Origin: JBLNDG01 sp050261415 | GTDB taxonomy: Bacteria; Bacillota; Clostridia; Lutisporales; Lutisporaceae | Length of the DNA stretch: 9,774 nucleotides | Direction: 5' to 3' | Assembly: GCA_050261415.1 (NCBI GenBank) | Contig: JBLNDG010000099.1 | Span: 1 to 9,774, forward strand | Shown here: piece after piece, positions 1 through 6,438 of the stretch | Layout of the letters: every line of letters starts with the position of its first letter | Position numbering within the stretch: the first letter of the stretch is position 1 | Notes under the pieces: generated by a model | Databases searched by the model: none | The model's input: only the letters and a program-made list of their open reading frames with translations | Told to the model about the DNA's origin: nothing | Position numbers and translations under genes: made by a program

Positions 1-585
1 ATGATGCTTGCTGATGGTGAGCTGCGTGTAGTGCATGTTTCTACACATGTAGCACTCCGTGAAGCCTGTGACCGTTGTAAAAAGGAACGTGTGTACAAGG
101 TGATCAGCCTTGCGCATGACGTATGCCGAAGCTTAGGTATTGAAAAGCCAAGAATCGGTGTGGCCGGGCTCAACCCGCATGCCGGTGAAAACGGATTGTT
201 CGGCAGGGAAGAAATCGAAGAGATTACTCCCGCTGTTATGCAGGCACAGCAGGAGGGCATTTGCGCCGAGGGGCCGATTGCACCGGACACACTGTTCTCC
301 AAGGCACGAGGCGGACAATATGATATAGTGGTCGCCATGTACCATGATCAGGGGCATATTCCTCTTAAGGTCGTTGGCTTCCAATATGACCATAACACCG
401 GCAAGTGGAAAACTGTCAGCGGAGTAAATATTACGCTGGGGTTGCCCATTATACGCAGCTCAGTTGACCATGGCACTGCATTCGGAAAGGCAGGAAAAGG
501 GACTGCAAATGAAGAGAGTCTGATTAACGCCATCGATTATGGCGCAAAAATTGCCGTAGCACGTTTGACAGCAAAATGTAAGTAA
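1..585 (+). CDS. pdxA2: PdxA/PdxA2-type 4-phospho-hydroxyacid dehydrogenase, C-terminal part (5' end outside window)
   Basis: This is the last 194 residues of a PdxA-family NAD-dependent oxidative decarboxylase (family length about 330), so roughly 135-140 N-terminal residues lie upstream. The ATG at base 1 falls inside the conserved fold and is not the true start. All three metal-binding histidines of the family are visible: H16 in VSTH, H60 in GLNPHAGENG and H115 in MYHDQGH. They are followed by the C-terminal signature GVNITLGLPIIRSSVDHG. PdxA proper oxidises 4-phosphohydroxy-L-threonine in vitamin B6 synthesis. PdxA2 paralogues oxidise 4-phospho-D-threonate or 4-phospho-D-erythronate to dihydroxyacetone phosphate plus CO2 and usually sit beside a DUF1537 kinase. 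The neighbouring aldolase, hydroxyacid dehydrogenase and TctABC transporter favour the catabolic PdxA2 role. That choice is inferred from context, because motifs alone do not separate the two. Confidence 0.9.
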   Translation: MMLADGELRVVHVSTHVALREACDRCKKERVYKVISLAHDVCRSLGIEKPRIGVAGLNPHAGENGLFGREEIEEITPAVMQAQQEGICAEGPIAPDTLFSKARGGQYDIVVAMYHDQGHIPLKVVGFQYDHNTGKWKTVSGVNITLGLPIIRSSVDHGTAFGKAGKGTANEESLINAIDYGAKIAVARLTAKCK

Positions 586-620
586 TTTTTTAAAAAGAAC
601 CCAACCTAAGCAGAACAGTA

Positions 621-632
621 TATGTTAACATA
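621..632. promoter_or_regulatory. 12-bp perfect palindrome, candidate operator
   Basis: TATGTTAACATA is its own reverse complement. It lies in the AT-rich gap between the PdxA-like gene and the aldolase gene, about 36 bp after the pdxA2 stop. It could be a binding site for a dimeric regulator. Chance palindromes of this length in AT-rich DNA are possible, so support is positional only. Confidence 0.3.
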
Positions 633-677
633 AATATGAAAATTTAATTTAGTTAAAACAAATTGAATGGTCGCGAG

Positions 678-700
678 ACATTTTTACAGTGTATAAATGT
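678..700. promoter_or_regulatory. 23-bp interrupted dyad, candidate operator upstream of the aldolase gene
   Basis: The arms ACATTTTTACA (678-688) and TGTATAAATGT (690-700) are inverted repeats around a central G, matching at 10 of 11 positions. The size and single-base centre are typical of sites for dimeric GntR- or LacI-type regulators. The site contains TTTACA (683-688) and TATAAA (692-697), so it could overlap promoter elements. The regulator is not in this window and the site type is not identified. Confidence 0.45.
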
Positions 701-703
701 TGG

Positions 704-726
704 GTCTATTCAAAATGTAAATAGAC
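704..726. promoter_or_regulatory. 7-bp inverted repeat with 9-bp spacer, operator or leader hairpin
   Basis: GTCTATT (704-710) and AATAGAC (720-726) are perfect inverted repeats separated by 9 bases. They begin 3 bp after the 678-700 dyad and end 27 bp before the aldolase ribosome binding site. It could be a second operator half or, if transcription starts upstream, a small hairpin in the mRNA leader. There is no U-tract, so it is not an intrinsic terminator. Confidence 0.35.
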
Positions 727-765
727 TAGCACAAAGGCAATAACAATAATAATGGAGGGATGAAA

Positions 766-1683
766 ATGAACAAAAAATATTATGGAGTAATACCGCCAAT
801 TATCACTCCTGTAGATGCCCGTGAGAATGTGGATGAGGAGGGCTTCCGGGCACTGATTGATCACTGCATTGACGGAGGTTTGCACGGTATATTTGTAGCC
901 GGCAGCAACGGCGAGTGCATGGCTTTGACACAAAAAGAGCGTGACAATGCCATTCGTATAGCGGTTGACCAGTGCGGCGACAGAGTTCCTGTCATGTCAG
1001 GAGTAATGGATACAAGCACACGCCGTGTAATCGACAATATCAAAAAACTTGAACAGCTAGGCGGCAAATGTGCTGTTATTACTTCAATATTCTATGCGCG
1101 TCACACTTCGCAGGATGAATCCATCCGTCACTTTGAGCAGATATGCAGGGAAACAAATGTAGAAATTATGATTTACAACATTCCTATGTTTACCAACCTG
1201 AAACTGACGGCAAATACAATCAAGGAAATTGCAAAATTTGACCGTGTGGTAGGTGTAAAGGACAGTTCCGGAGACTTTGCAGCATTCCAGCAGCTCTTGA
1301 CTCATTTCGCCGGAAAGGATTTCTCCGTGCTTCAAGGTTCAACTCCATATGCAATGGCAAGCATGCTGCTGGGGGCAGACGGCTTTGTGCCTTCTATTGC
1401 ACCGGTGTTCCCGCAATTATTTGTTGAGGCATTCGAAGCAGGACGCTCTAATAACATAGAACTGGCCATGAAATATGATGTGCTGCTGAGAGAAACTTCC
1501 AAGATACTGAGCATGACAAAGAATGCAACTTCAGCTAACAAGTTTGCCATATCAACTCTTGGCTTTACCGATAAGCGCGTTATTGCGCCTCAGGATTCGA
1601 TTTTGCCGGAGGAAGAGAAGAATATCATAGCAAAAATTGCTGAGGTCAAAGAAATGCATGCAGCGCTCAAAGCGAGCCTTTAA
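766..1683 (+). CDS. DapA-superfamily (DHDPS/N-acetylneuraminate lyase) aldolase, class I Schiff-base type
   Basis: A 305-residue TIM-barrel aldolase of normal family length. GSNGE at residues 46-50 corresponds to the GTTGE/GSTGE carboxylate-binding motif for a pyruvate-like moiety. The catalytic tyrosine is Y137 in MIYNIP and the Schiff-base lysine is K165 in GVKDSSGD. The second Thr of DHDPS is replaced (GSNGE), and the position of the DHDPS arginine that holds aspartate semialdehyde (YNVPxR) is Phe142 here (YNIPMF). A lysine-biosynthesis role is therefore unlikely. A retro-aldol or decarboxylating role on a 2-keto sugar or hydroxy acid is more plausible. The start was moved from ATG 760 to ATG 766, because GGAGG at 754-758 is 7 nt from 766 but only 1 nt from 760. 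It is the first gene after a 174-bp regulatory-looking gap and is co-directional with the hydroxyacid dehydrogenase and transporter genes. Its exact substrate is unknown. Confidence 0.92.
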   Translation: MNKKYYGVIPPIITPVDARENVDEEGFRALIDHCIDGGLHGIFVAGSNGECMALTQKERDNAIRIAVDQCGDRVPVMSGVMDTSTRRVIDNIKKLEQLGGKCAVITSIFYARHTSQDESIRHFEQICRETNVEIMIYNIPMFTNLKLTANTIKEIAKFDRVVGVKDSSGDFAAFQQLLTHFAGKDFSVLQGSTPYAMASMLLGADGFVPSIAPVFPQLFVEAFEAGRSNNIELAMKYDVLLRETSKILSMTKNATSANKFAISTLGFTDKRVIAPQDSILPEEEKNIIAKIAEVKEMHAALKASL

Positions 1684-1720
1684 TTGACGAGTGATAACGA
1701 AAGGAAGGGGGACAACATCC

Positions 1721-2698
1721 TTGTATAACATTGTTTTATCACATGCACTGTATAAACCGGGTATGGAGGCTATTGAAGGTAAAGCGAATGTCATCATTCC
1801 AAATAACGGAGACAGTGATGTGATACTTGGCCAGCTGAAGGAAGCTGATGGTTTTATTCTGCGTATCGGAAAAATAGACAGAAAGGCCATTGAAGCATGT
1901 GAAAGGCTTAAGGTCATCACCCGCCCAGGTGTTGGTGTTGATAATGTTGATGTTGCTGCAGCTACAGAGAAAGGTATACCGGTAGTTATCTGCCCTGCTG
2001 CAAATTCACGGGCGGTTGCGGAACATACGCTTGCCTTGTTGTTTGCCGTAAGCAAAAACATCGTGGAAAGCGACAATGAAACACGTAAGGGCAATTTCGG
2101 AATCCGCAACAAGTATGCTGCTGTAGAGGTACAGGGTAAGACAATAAGTATTTTGGGCTTTGGCAATATTGGAAAGGAACTGGCCCGTATTTGTCTTGGT
2201 ATCGGCATGAAGGTTCTGGTCTATGATCCCTTTGTTACAGTTGAGACGGCATCTGCCATGGGCTGCAGCCACAGTACGGATCTGATGGAAGCTATTGCTG
2301 CCGGGGACTATGTATCGCTGCACATGCCATCGATACCACAAACAAAGGGTTTGATTGGTAAAGCCCAGTTTGAGATCATGAAGCCGACAGCATATTTTCT
2401 CAACTGTGCCCGCGGCGATATTGTTAATGAGGCTGCTCTTGTTGAAGCGCTGAAAAACGGGGTCATTGCAGGTGCTGGTGTAGATGTGCTTGTTGATGAA
2501 CCAATGAAGGCTGATCATCCGCTTATGCAGTTTGCGAATTGTATCGTTACGCCGCATATGGCAGCACAAACCCAGGAAACTACTAGAAATGTAGTACTGA
2601 TGGCTGTTGAGGGCACACTGGCAGTGCTGCGGGGTGAGAAATGGCCGCATGTATGCAATCCTGAAGCATATCAGCATCCAAAATGGAAGGAGAAGTGA
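1721..2698 (+). CDS. D-2-hydroxyacid dehydrogenase (SerA-like, NAD-dependent)
   Basis: A 325-residue protein of the D-isomer 2-hydroxyacid dehydrogenase family, related to 3-phosphoglycerate and hydroxypyruvate dehydrogenases. Visible are RPGVGVDNVD in the substrate domain, the Rossmann loop G146-F-G148-N-I-G151, and D169 at the end of the next strand (VYDPF), which implies NAD rather than NADP. The catalytic triad is R231 (NCARGD), E260 (VDEP) and H279 (TPHMA). There is no ACT or other regulatory domain, unlike long SerA. An in-frame GTG exists at 1691, but AGGAAGGGGG at 1702-1711 is ideally spaced only for the TTG at 1721, and the family fold begins there (TTG-Tyr-Asn-Ile-Val). Its stop lies just before the start of tctB, so the genes are likely co-transcribed and translationally coupled. 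It probably interconverts a 2-hydroxy and a 2-keto acid in the cluster's pathway; the substrate is unknown. Confidence 0.9.
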   Translation: MYNIVLSHALYKPGMEAIEGKANVIIPNNGDSDVILGQLKEADGFILRIGKIDRKAIEACERLKVITRPGVGVDNVDVAAATEKGIPVVICPAANSRAVAEHTLALLFAVSKNIVESDNETRKGNFGIRNKYAAVEVQGKTISILGFGNIGKELARICLGIGMKVLVYDPFVTVETASAMGCSHSTDLMEAIAAGDYVSLHMPSIPQTKGLIGKAQFEIMKPTAYFLNCARGDIVNEAALVEALKNGVIAGAGVDVLVDEPMKADHPLMQFANCIVTPHMAAQTQETTRNVVLMAVEGTLAVLRGEKWPHVCNPEAYQHPKWKEK

Positions 2699-2706
2699 AA
2701 TCACCT

Positions 2707-3201
2707 ATGAAGGGACAATTTTTTAAAAAGTATTATGGGTTGATTAGTGGCGTAATTGTTGCACTGTTTGCCGTTGCATACCTGATTGGTTCGCTTTTTA
2801 TCAGACGAAGCAAGGTAGTTTCAATTGGTGCAGAGTTTATACCGGAAATCTATGGCTTTGTTCTTTTGTTTCTGGCGGTTTGCTTGATATATCAGGGCAT
2901 CAGGGATGCTAAGCTCTTTACACCTGAAAATGCAGGGACAGAGGCGAAGAAGGACACGAAAAATGTTTTTCTCACGTTTGTACTCATTATCGCCTATGTA
3001 GCTGTGATGGAATTCTTGGGTTTCACACTTTCCTCAATACTGTTCCTGATCCTGATGAATATATTGCTTACTCCGGTAAATACAAAACGCAATTATATTG
3101 CTATAGCTGTCTATTCGGTTGCATTATCCGTAGGCACATACTTCCTGTTTCATAATTTGATGTATATACCGCTGCCAATAGGCATCATATTTGGAGCTTA
3201 G
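2707..3201 (+). CDS. tctB: Tripartite tricarboxylate transporter, small membrane subunit TctB
   Basis: A 164-residue hydrophobic protein with the four-helix layout of the TctB family: helices at about residues 12-33, 39-60, 88-123 (two helices separated by EFLGF) and 128-155. The poorly conserved small subunit partners the large permease encoded next. An upstream in-frame ATG at 2683 overlaps the end of the hydroxyacid dehydrogenase gene but has no ribosome binding site of its own. GGAAGGAG at 2685-2692 serves the ATG at 2707 instead, though with a long spacer of about 14 nt, so this start is moderately certain. Identity rests mainly on size, topology and the TctA gene 24 bp downstream. Confidence 0.85.
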   Translation: MKGQFFKKYYGLISGVIVALFAVAYLIGSLFIRRSKVVSIGAEFIPEIYGFVLLFLAVCLIYQGIRDAKLFTPENAGTEAKKDTKNVFLTFVLIIAYVAVMEFLGFTLSSILFLILMNILLTPVNTKRNYIAIAVYSVALSVGTYFLFHNLMYIPLPIGIIFGA

Positions 3202-3225
3202 CCAAGAAAGGAGAGTGAAAGAGTT

Positions 3226-4725
3226 ATGGAATCGTTTATAATTGGTGCACAAGCTATATTCAATCCTTTATGCATGTTTATGATAGTCTTTGGCGTTACC
3301 CTCGGTATTATCTTTGGTGCAATACCCGGTCTTAGTGCGACCATGGCGCTGGCGCTGTTTTTACCCATAACATACAGTATGAGCCCTGTGGCGGGTGTTG
3401 TATTGCTGGTGTCGCTATATATCGGCGGTATATCCGGCGGATTGATTTCTGCAATACTCACACGTATTCCAGGTACACCATCATCTGTGGCCACATGTTT
3501 TGACGGTTACCCGCTTACATTAAAGGGCCAGGGGCCAAAGGCTCTGGGTGTCGGTATTGTTTATTCATTCATCGGTACTATATTATCTACAGCTGTGTTG
3601 ATATTAATGGCACCATGGCTGGCCAAAATTGCGATTAACTTTGGAGCTTATGAATATTTCTCTGTTGCTGTATTCTCATTGACTATGATGGCAGGCTTGT
3701 CAGGCAAATCCTTGGTTAAGGGCTTGATTTCCGGCTTTTTAGGCTGTATATTTGCAACCGTGGGTATGGACAGCATCGGCAGCGTGCAGAGATATACTTT
3801 TGGCAGCACGCAGATGAATTCGGGCTTTAACATATTGCCTGTACTCATCGGTATGTTTGCCATCTCAGAGATACTCATTACGGCTGAGGAGTCCAGGCAT
3901 GCCGCAAAGATGGAAACTATAAAGGTGGATATTAAAGGTATTAAAGGCTTTGGTTTCTCATGGAAAGAGTTCTTTGAGCAAAAATGGAATGCCCTGATTT
4001 CTGCATTAATTGGAATCGGCATCGGTATACTGCCTGGAATTGGCGGAGGTGTTGCCAACGTTCTGACATACGGCGTTATCAAGAATCGTTCCAAGTACCC
4101 TGAAAAATTTGGTACCGGAATCATTGATGGTATTGTAGCCAGTGAAACATCAAATAATGCAGCAATCGGCGGCGCGCTAGTTCCTCTGCTGTCCCTTGGT
4201 ATTCCTGGTGATACTGTGACTGCCATGCTGCTTGGCGGTTTGACCATACAGGGTATATCACCCGGACCGCTGATGTTTACTGAACACGTAGATATAGTAT
4301 ATGCAATATTTCTAACTATGATCCTCGGTTCAATTGCTATGCTGCTGATTGAGTTCTACGGTTTGAGAGTATTTGCGGCGCTGCTTAGAATACCTAAGTA
4401 TTATCTGCTGCCCGGAATATTCCTGTTTTGTGTCATAGGCTCATTTGGGGTCAGCAACCGTATGTTTGACGTATGGACTGTTCTACTCTTCGGTGCGATG
4501 GGTTATGCATTCCATAAGGTAGATATTCCCGGTTCTCCATTTATTTTGGGCTTCATAATCGGACCTCTGATGGAAATCAACCTAAGGCGTGGATTAATGT
4601 TCTCGAAGGGAAGCTTTGCACCCTTCTTCACATCGCCTATTTCAGCACTGTTCCTTGTGGCTGCGCTGGTATCGATACTTTTTACTGTTCGGAAAAACAT
4701 TAAGAGAATGAAAAAGACTGCATAA
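3226..4725 (+). CDS. tctA: Tripartite tricarboxylate transporter, large permease subunit TctA
   Basis: A 499-residue polytopic membrane protein of exactly the usual TctA length (about 500). Two signature regions are present. One is near residues 33-50 (GAIPGLSATMALAL). The other, near residues 266-345, contains LPGIGGG, SKYPEKFG, ASETSNNAA, SLGIPGDT and GISPGPLMF. TctA forms the ion-coupled transport channel. It takes substrate from the extracytoplasmic TctC protein and works with TctB. AAAGGAG at 3207-3213 precedes the ATG by 12 nt. It lies between tctB and tctC in a B-A-C order, unlike the classical Salmonella tctCBA. The family transports citrate and many other carboxylates; specificity resides in TctC and cannot be deduced here. 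Confidence 0.95.
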   Translation: MESFIIGAQAIFNPLCMFMIVFGVTLGIIFGAIPGLSATMALALFLPITYSMSPVAGVVLLVSLYIGGISGGLISAILTRIPGTPSSVATCFDGYPLTLKGQGPKALGVGIVYSFIGTILSTAVLILMAPWLAKIAINFGAYEYFSVAVFSLTMMAGLSGKSLVKGLISGFLGCIFATVGMDSIGSVQRYTFGSTQMNSGFNILPVLIGMFAISEILITAEESRHAAKMETIKVDIKGIKGFGFSWKEFFEQKWNALISALIGIGIGILPGIGGGVANVLTYGVIKNRSKYPEKFGTGIIDGIVASETSNNAAIGGALVPLLSLGIPGDTVTAMLLGGLTIQGISPGPLMFTEHVDIVYAIFLTMILGSIAMLLIEFYGLRVFAALLRIPKYYLLPGIFLFCVIGSFGVSNRMFDVWTVLLFGAMGYAFHKVDIPGSPFILGFIIGPLMEINLRRGLMFSKGSFAPFFTSPISALFLVAALVSILFTVRKNIKRMKKTA

Positions 4726-4747
4726 TCCATTGCGGCTTAAGAAAAAA

Positions 4748-4791
4748 ACAGATACATGTATTCAATTTTATCTGTCTGCGGGGAAATCCCG
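4748..4791 (+). promoter_or_regulatory. Intergenic stem-loops between tctA and tctC
   Basis: The 103-bp gap holds a 7-bp perfect inverted repeat, ACAGATA (4748-4754) with TATCTGT (4769-4775), and a short hairpin, CGGG (4779-4782) with CCCG (4788-4791). Neither is followed by a U-tract, so read-through into tctC is expected. Such hairpins upstream of a solute-binding protein gene often stabilise its mRNA and raise its expression over the permease. That role is inferred here. Confidence 0.35.
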
Positions 4792-4828
4792 TTACAGCAA
4801 TAAACAAAAAGAAAGAGGAGAATGAGAA

Positions 4829-5830
4829 ATGAAAAAGATTAGTGCTATCATAATTGCCGTATTGTTGATCAGCAGCCTGCTTGCGGGTTGCGCGGCATCG
4901 GGTAACAAAGCCCAGCAAGCATCAAATGGAGCATCGGGGGCTGCCAACTGGCCTGACAAAAAACCCTTACAAATTATTGTTCCCTTCAAAGCCGGTGGTG
5001 ATACAGACTTCCATGCCCGTACCTATGCTAAATATCTTGAACCAATATTGGGCACTTCTGTAGTAGTTGTAAATGTTGACGGTGCAAACGGCAGCGCAGG
5101 CAGTATACAAGTACGTGATTCCAAGCCGGACGGATACACTGCACTGTTCTTCCATGACTCCATGCTGATGAACAAGGTTGTAGGAGTATCTGATTTTGCA
5201 CACGAGGCATTTGATGTTGCTGCGACAGGTATCATGGACAACTCTTATATCCTCGCAGTCAATGCAAAAAGTCCATATAAGACTCTTGCTGACTTGATCA
5301 ATGCTGCAAAAGCAAATCCCGGGAAGTTAAATTATGCTTCTTCTGTAGGCGGTTATACTTATTACGTCGGCCGCGAGCTTGAAGAACTTACCGGCGCTGA
5401 TTTCAACATCGTTGATGCAGGTGGCGGAACTGACAGAAATGCAGCACTGCTTGCAGGAAAGATAGATACTAACGTGAACCCATACGGAATAATGAAGCCA
5501 TATATTGACTCCGGTGACTTCCGTGTACTGGCAGTATTCTCCGAAAACCGCAGCAAACTGTTTCCTGATGTACCTACTGCAAAGGAACAGGGATATAACC
5601 TGATTGCTCATCGTGCATATTTCCTCTCTTTCCCTAAAGGCACCGACCCGAAGATAATTGAAAAGGTAAGCAACGCAATGGAGCAGGTTTCAAAAATGCC
5701 GGAATATGCTAACGATATCGCTAAGGCATACAGTGTTGAACCGGCCTACATGAACACGGCGGATACGAAAGCATATCTCGACAATGCAATGAAAGAATTT
5801 GAAGCTGCAAAAGATATGATTATGAAATAG
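4829..5830 (+). CDS. tctC: Tripartite tricarboxylate transporter solute-binding lipoprotein TctC (BUG family)
   Basis: A 333-residue extracytoplasmic binding protein. It starts with a lipoprotein signal peptide: MKK, a hydrophobic stretch to residue 18, then the lipobox LLAGC with the lipidated cysteine at 21. It should therefore be anchored to the outer face of the cell membrane, as expected in a Gram-positive. The TctC/BUG fold is shown by IIVPFKAGGDTDFHAR near residues 50-65, an N-lobe ending in KPDGYTALF, and a C-lobe with GKLNYAS, LLAGKIDTNVNPYG and FPDVPTAKEQGY. AGAGGAG at 4814-4820 sits 8 nt before the ATG. It is the last gene of the transport block, followed by a strong terminator. 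The ligand, which sets the specificity of the whole system, is probably the hydroxy- or sugar-acid metabolised by the upstream enzymes. Confidence 0.95.
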   Translation: MKKISAIIIAVLLISSLLAGCAASGNKAQQASNGASGAANWPDKKPLQIIVPFKAGGDTDFHARTYAKYLEPILGTSVVVVNVDGANGSAGSIQVRDSKPDGYTALFFHDSMLMNKVVGVSDFAHEAFDVAATGIMDNSYILAVNAKSPYKTLADLINAAKANPGKLNYASSVGGYTYYVGRELEELTGADFNIVDAGGGTDRNAALLAGKIDTNVNPYGIMKPYIDSGDFRVLAVFSENRSKLFPDVPTAKEQGYNLIAHRAYFLSFPKGTDPKIIEKVSNAMEQVSKMPEYANDIAKAYSVEPAYMNTADTKAYLDNAMKEFEAAKDMIMK

Positions 5831-5846
5831 GTATCTATAAAAATAA

Positions 5847-5898
5847 AAGGCAAGATAGGCCATCCGGATAACGGAAGCCTACCTTGCCTTGTTTATTT
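5847..5898. terminator. Strong hairpin terminator, probably bidirectional
   Basis: AAGGCAAGATAGGC (5847-5860) pairs with GCCTACCTTGCCTT (5877-5890) with a single mismatch. An inner TCCG/CGGA pair (5863-5866 and 5872-5875) caps it with a 5-nt loop. It is followed by GTTTATTT on the + strand. On the other side an A-rich run (ATAAAAATAAAA) would give a U-tract on the - strand. It ends the transporter operon, whose last stop is 17 bp upstream, and could also stop the - strand ORF that ends at 5916. Confidence 0.9.
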
Positions 5899-5915
5899 CC
5901 CTTGCGGATGCATAT

Positions 5916-6128
5916 TTACCACAGCTTATAAATTCCATTGAGAATATTACCTATTTCATCTAAACCCTGCGCTTCATTCTTTTGTGCTGATTTGAGCAAC
6001 CTGACTGCTTCATCTGTAAGCTCCCGGTTTTTGCGATAATCGTCTGTTGCATTCAGAGGAAACAGCTGGGATAGCCTGCTTAAAGATTTTGCAGCGCTTT
6101 CATAATTTGCTATTGCACGGTCGAACAT
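5916..6128 (-). CDS. Unrecognised 70-residue helical protein, possibly a fragment
   Basis: I do not recognise this protein. It is predicted almost entirely helical: an amphipathic helix over residues 1-23, a break at about 24-29 (FPLNAT), then a long charged helix over about 30-66, ending in a tryptophan. The composition (Ala, Leu, Lys, Glu) fits a soluble helical-hairpin or TPR-like fragment. The start is weak, with GAGG only 2 nt before the ATG. The frame is closed by a TGA seven codons upstream of it, at the junction with a methyltransferase remnant, so it may be the 3' part of a longer lost gene. It ends next to the shared bidirectional terminator, which suits a gene read on this strand. 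Confidence 0.5.
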   Translation of the reverse strand: MFDRAIANYESAAKSLSRLSQLFPLNATDDYRKNRELTDEAVRLLKSAQKNEAQGLDEIGNILNGIYKLW

Positions 6129-6139
6129 ATCCTCGATAG

Positions 6140-6376
6140 TATATCAGATCATATTGGGATCCGGAGTTTTACTCCTGGCATTCACCGGGCTGGTGGGAAA
6201 GACATTGGAACAGATCCGGGCTTGTATCGGCTGAATTGGCTGATACCCTGCCAGACAAGGAAGGCTATAACCTTCTTTTGAAGTTCGGAATGGCAGCGAA
6301 CAGTGATGGCAGGCTTATTCCTTCGGATGAAGGCAGAAATATCAGCTTTGTAAGGGTCATTGCCAGAAAAAAATAA
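6140..6376 (+). pseudogene. C-terminal remnant of a class I SAM-dependent methyltransferase
   Basis: An open stretch of 78 codons after the TAG at 6137-6139, ending in TAA at 6374-6376. It reads as the C-terminal part of a UbiE-like SAM-dependent methyltransferase: YWDPEFYSWHSPGWWERHW, then RSGLVSAELADTLPD, then DEGRNISFVRVIARKK at the end. The spacing and the Trp/His-rich HSPxWWxRHW block fit a subgroup of Methyltransf_11/25 proteins known to me. The whole SAM-binding Rossmann domain is absent. Upstream on the same strand there is only the antisense of the 5916-6128 ORF, and there is no start codon or ribosome binding site. It is a non-functional relic, left by deletion or recombination near 6130. 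Confidence 0.7.
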
Positions 6377-6438
6377 GCAGGCGGACGGACGTTACAGTGT
6401 CAACTGCAGAAATTGCCAGATTGAAGGGAGTAAATGAA

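Noticed and set aside
1..3. ATG at the first base as the true start of the PdxA-like gene
   Set aside because: The conserved family domain would lack about 135-140 N-terminal residues. The window edge simply falls on an internal ATG.
766..1683. Calling the aldolase dapA (lysine biosynthesis)
   Set aside because: The key substrate arginine is replaced by Phe142, and the neighbours are transport and catabolic genes.
1552..2208. Long - strand ORFs of 218 and 232 codons opposite the hydroxyacid dehydrogenase
   Set aside because: They are antisense shadows of a gene with clear catalytic motifs. Their translations are low-complexity or motif-free and lack ribosome binding sites.
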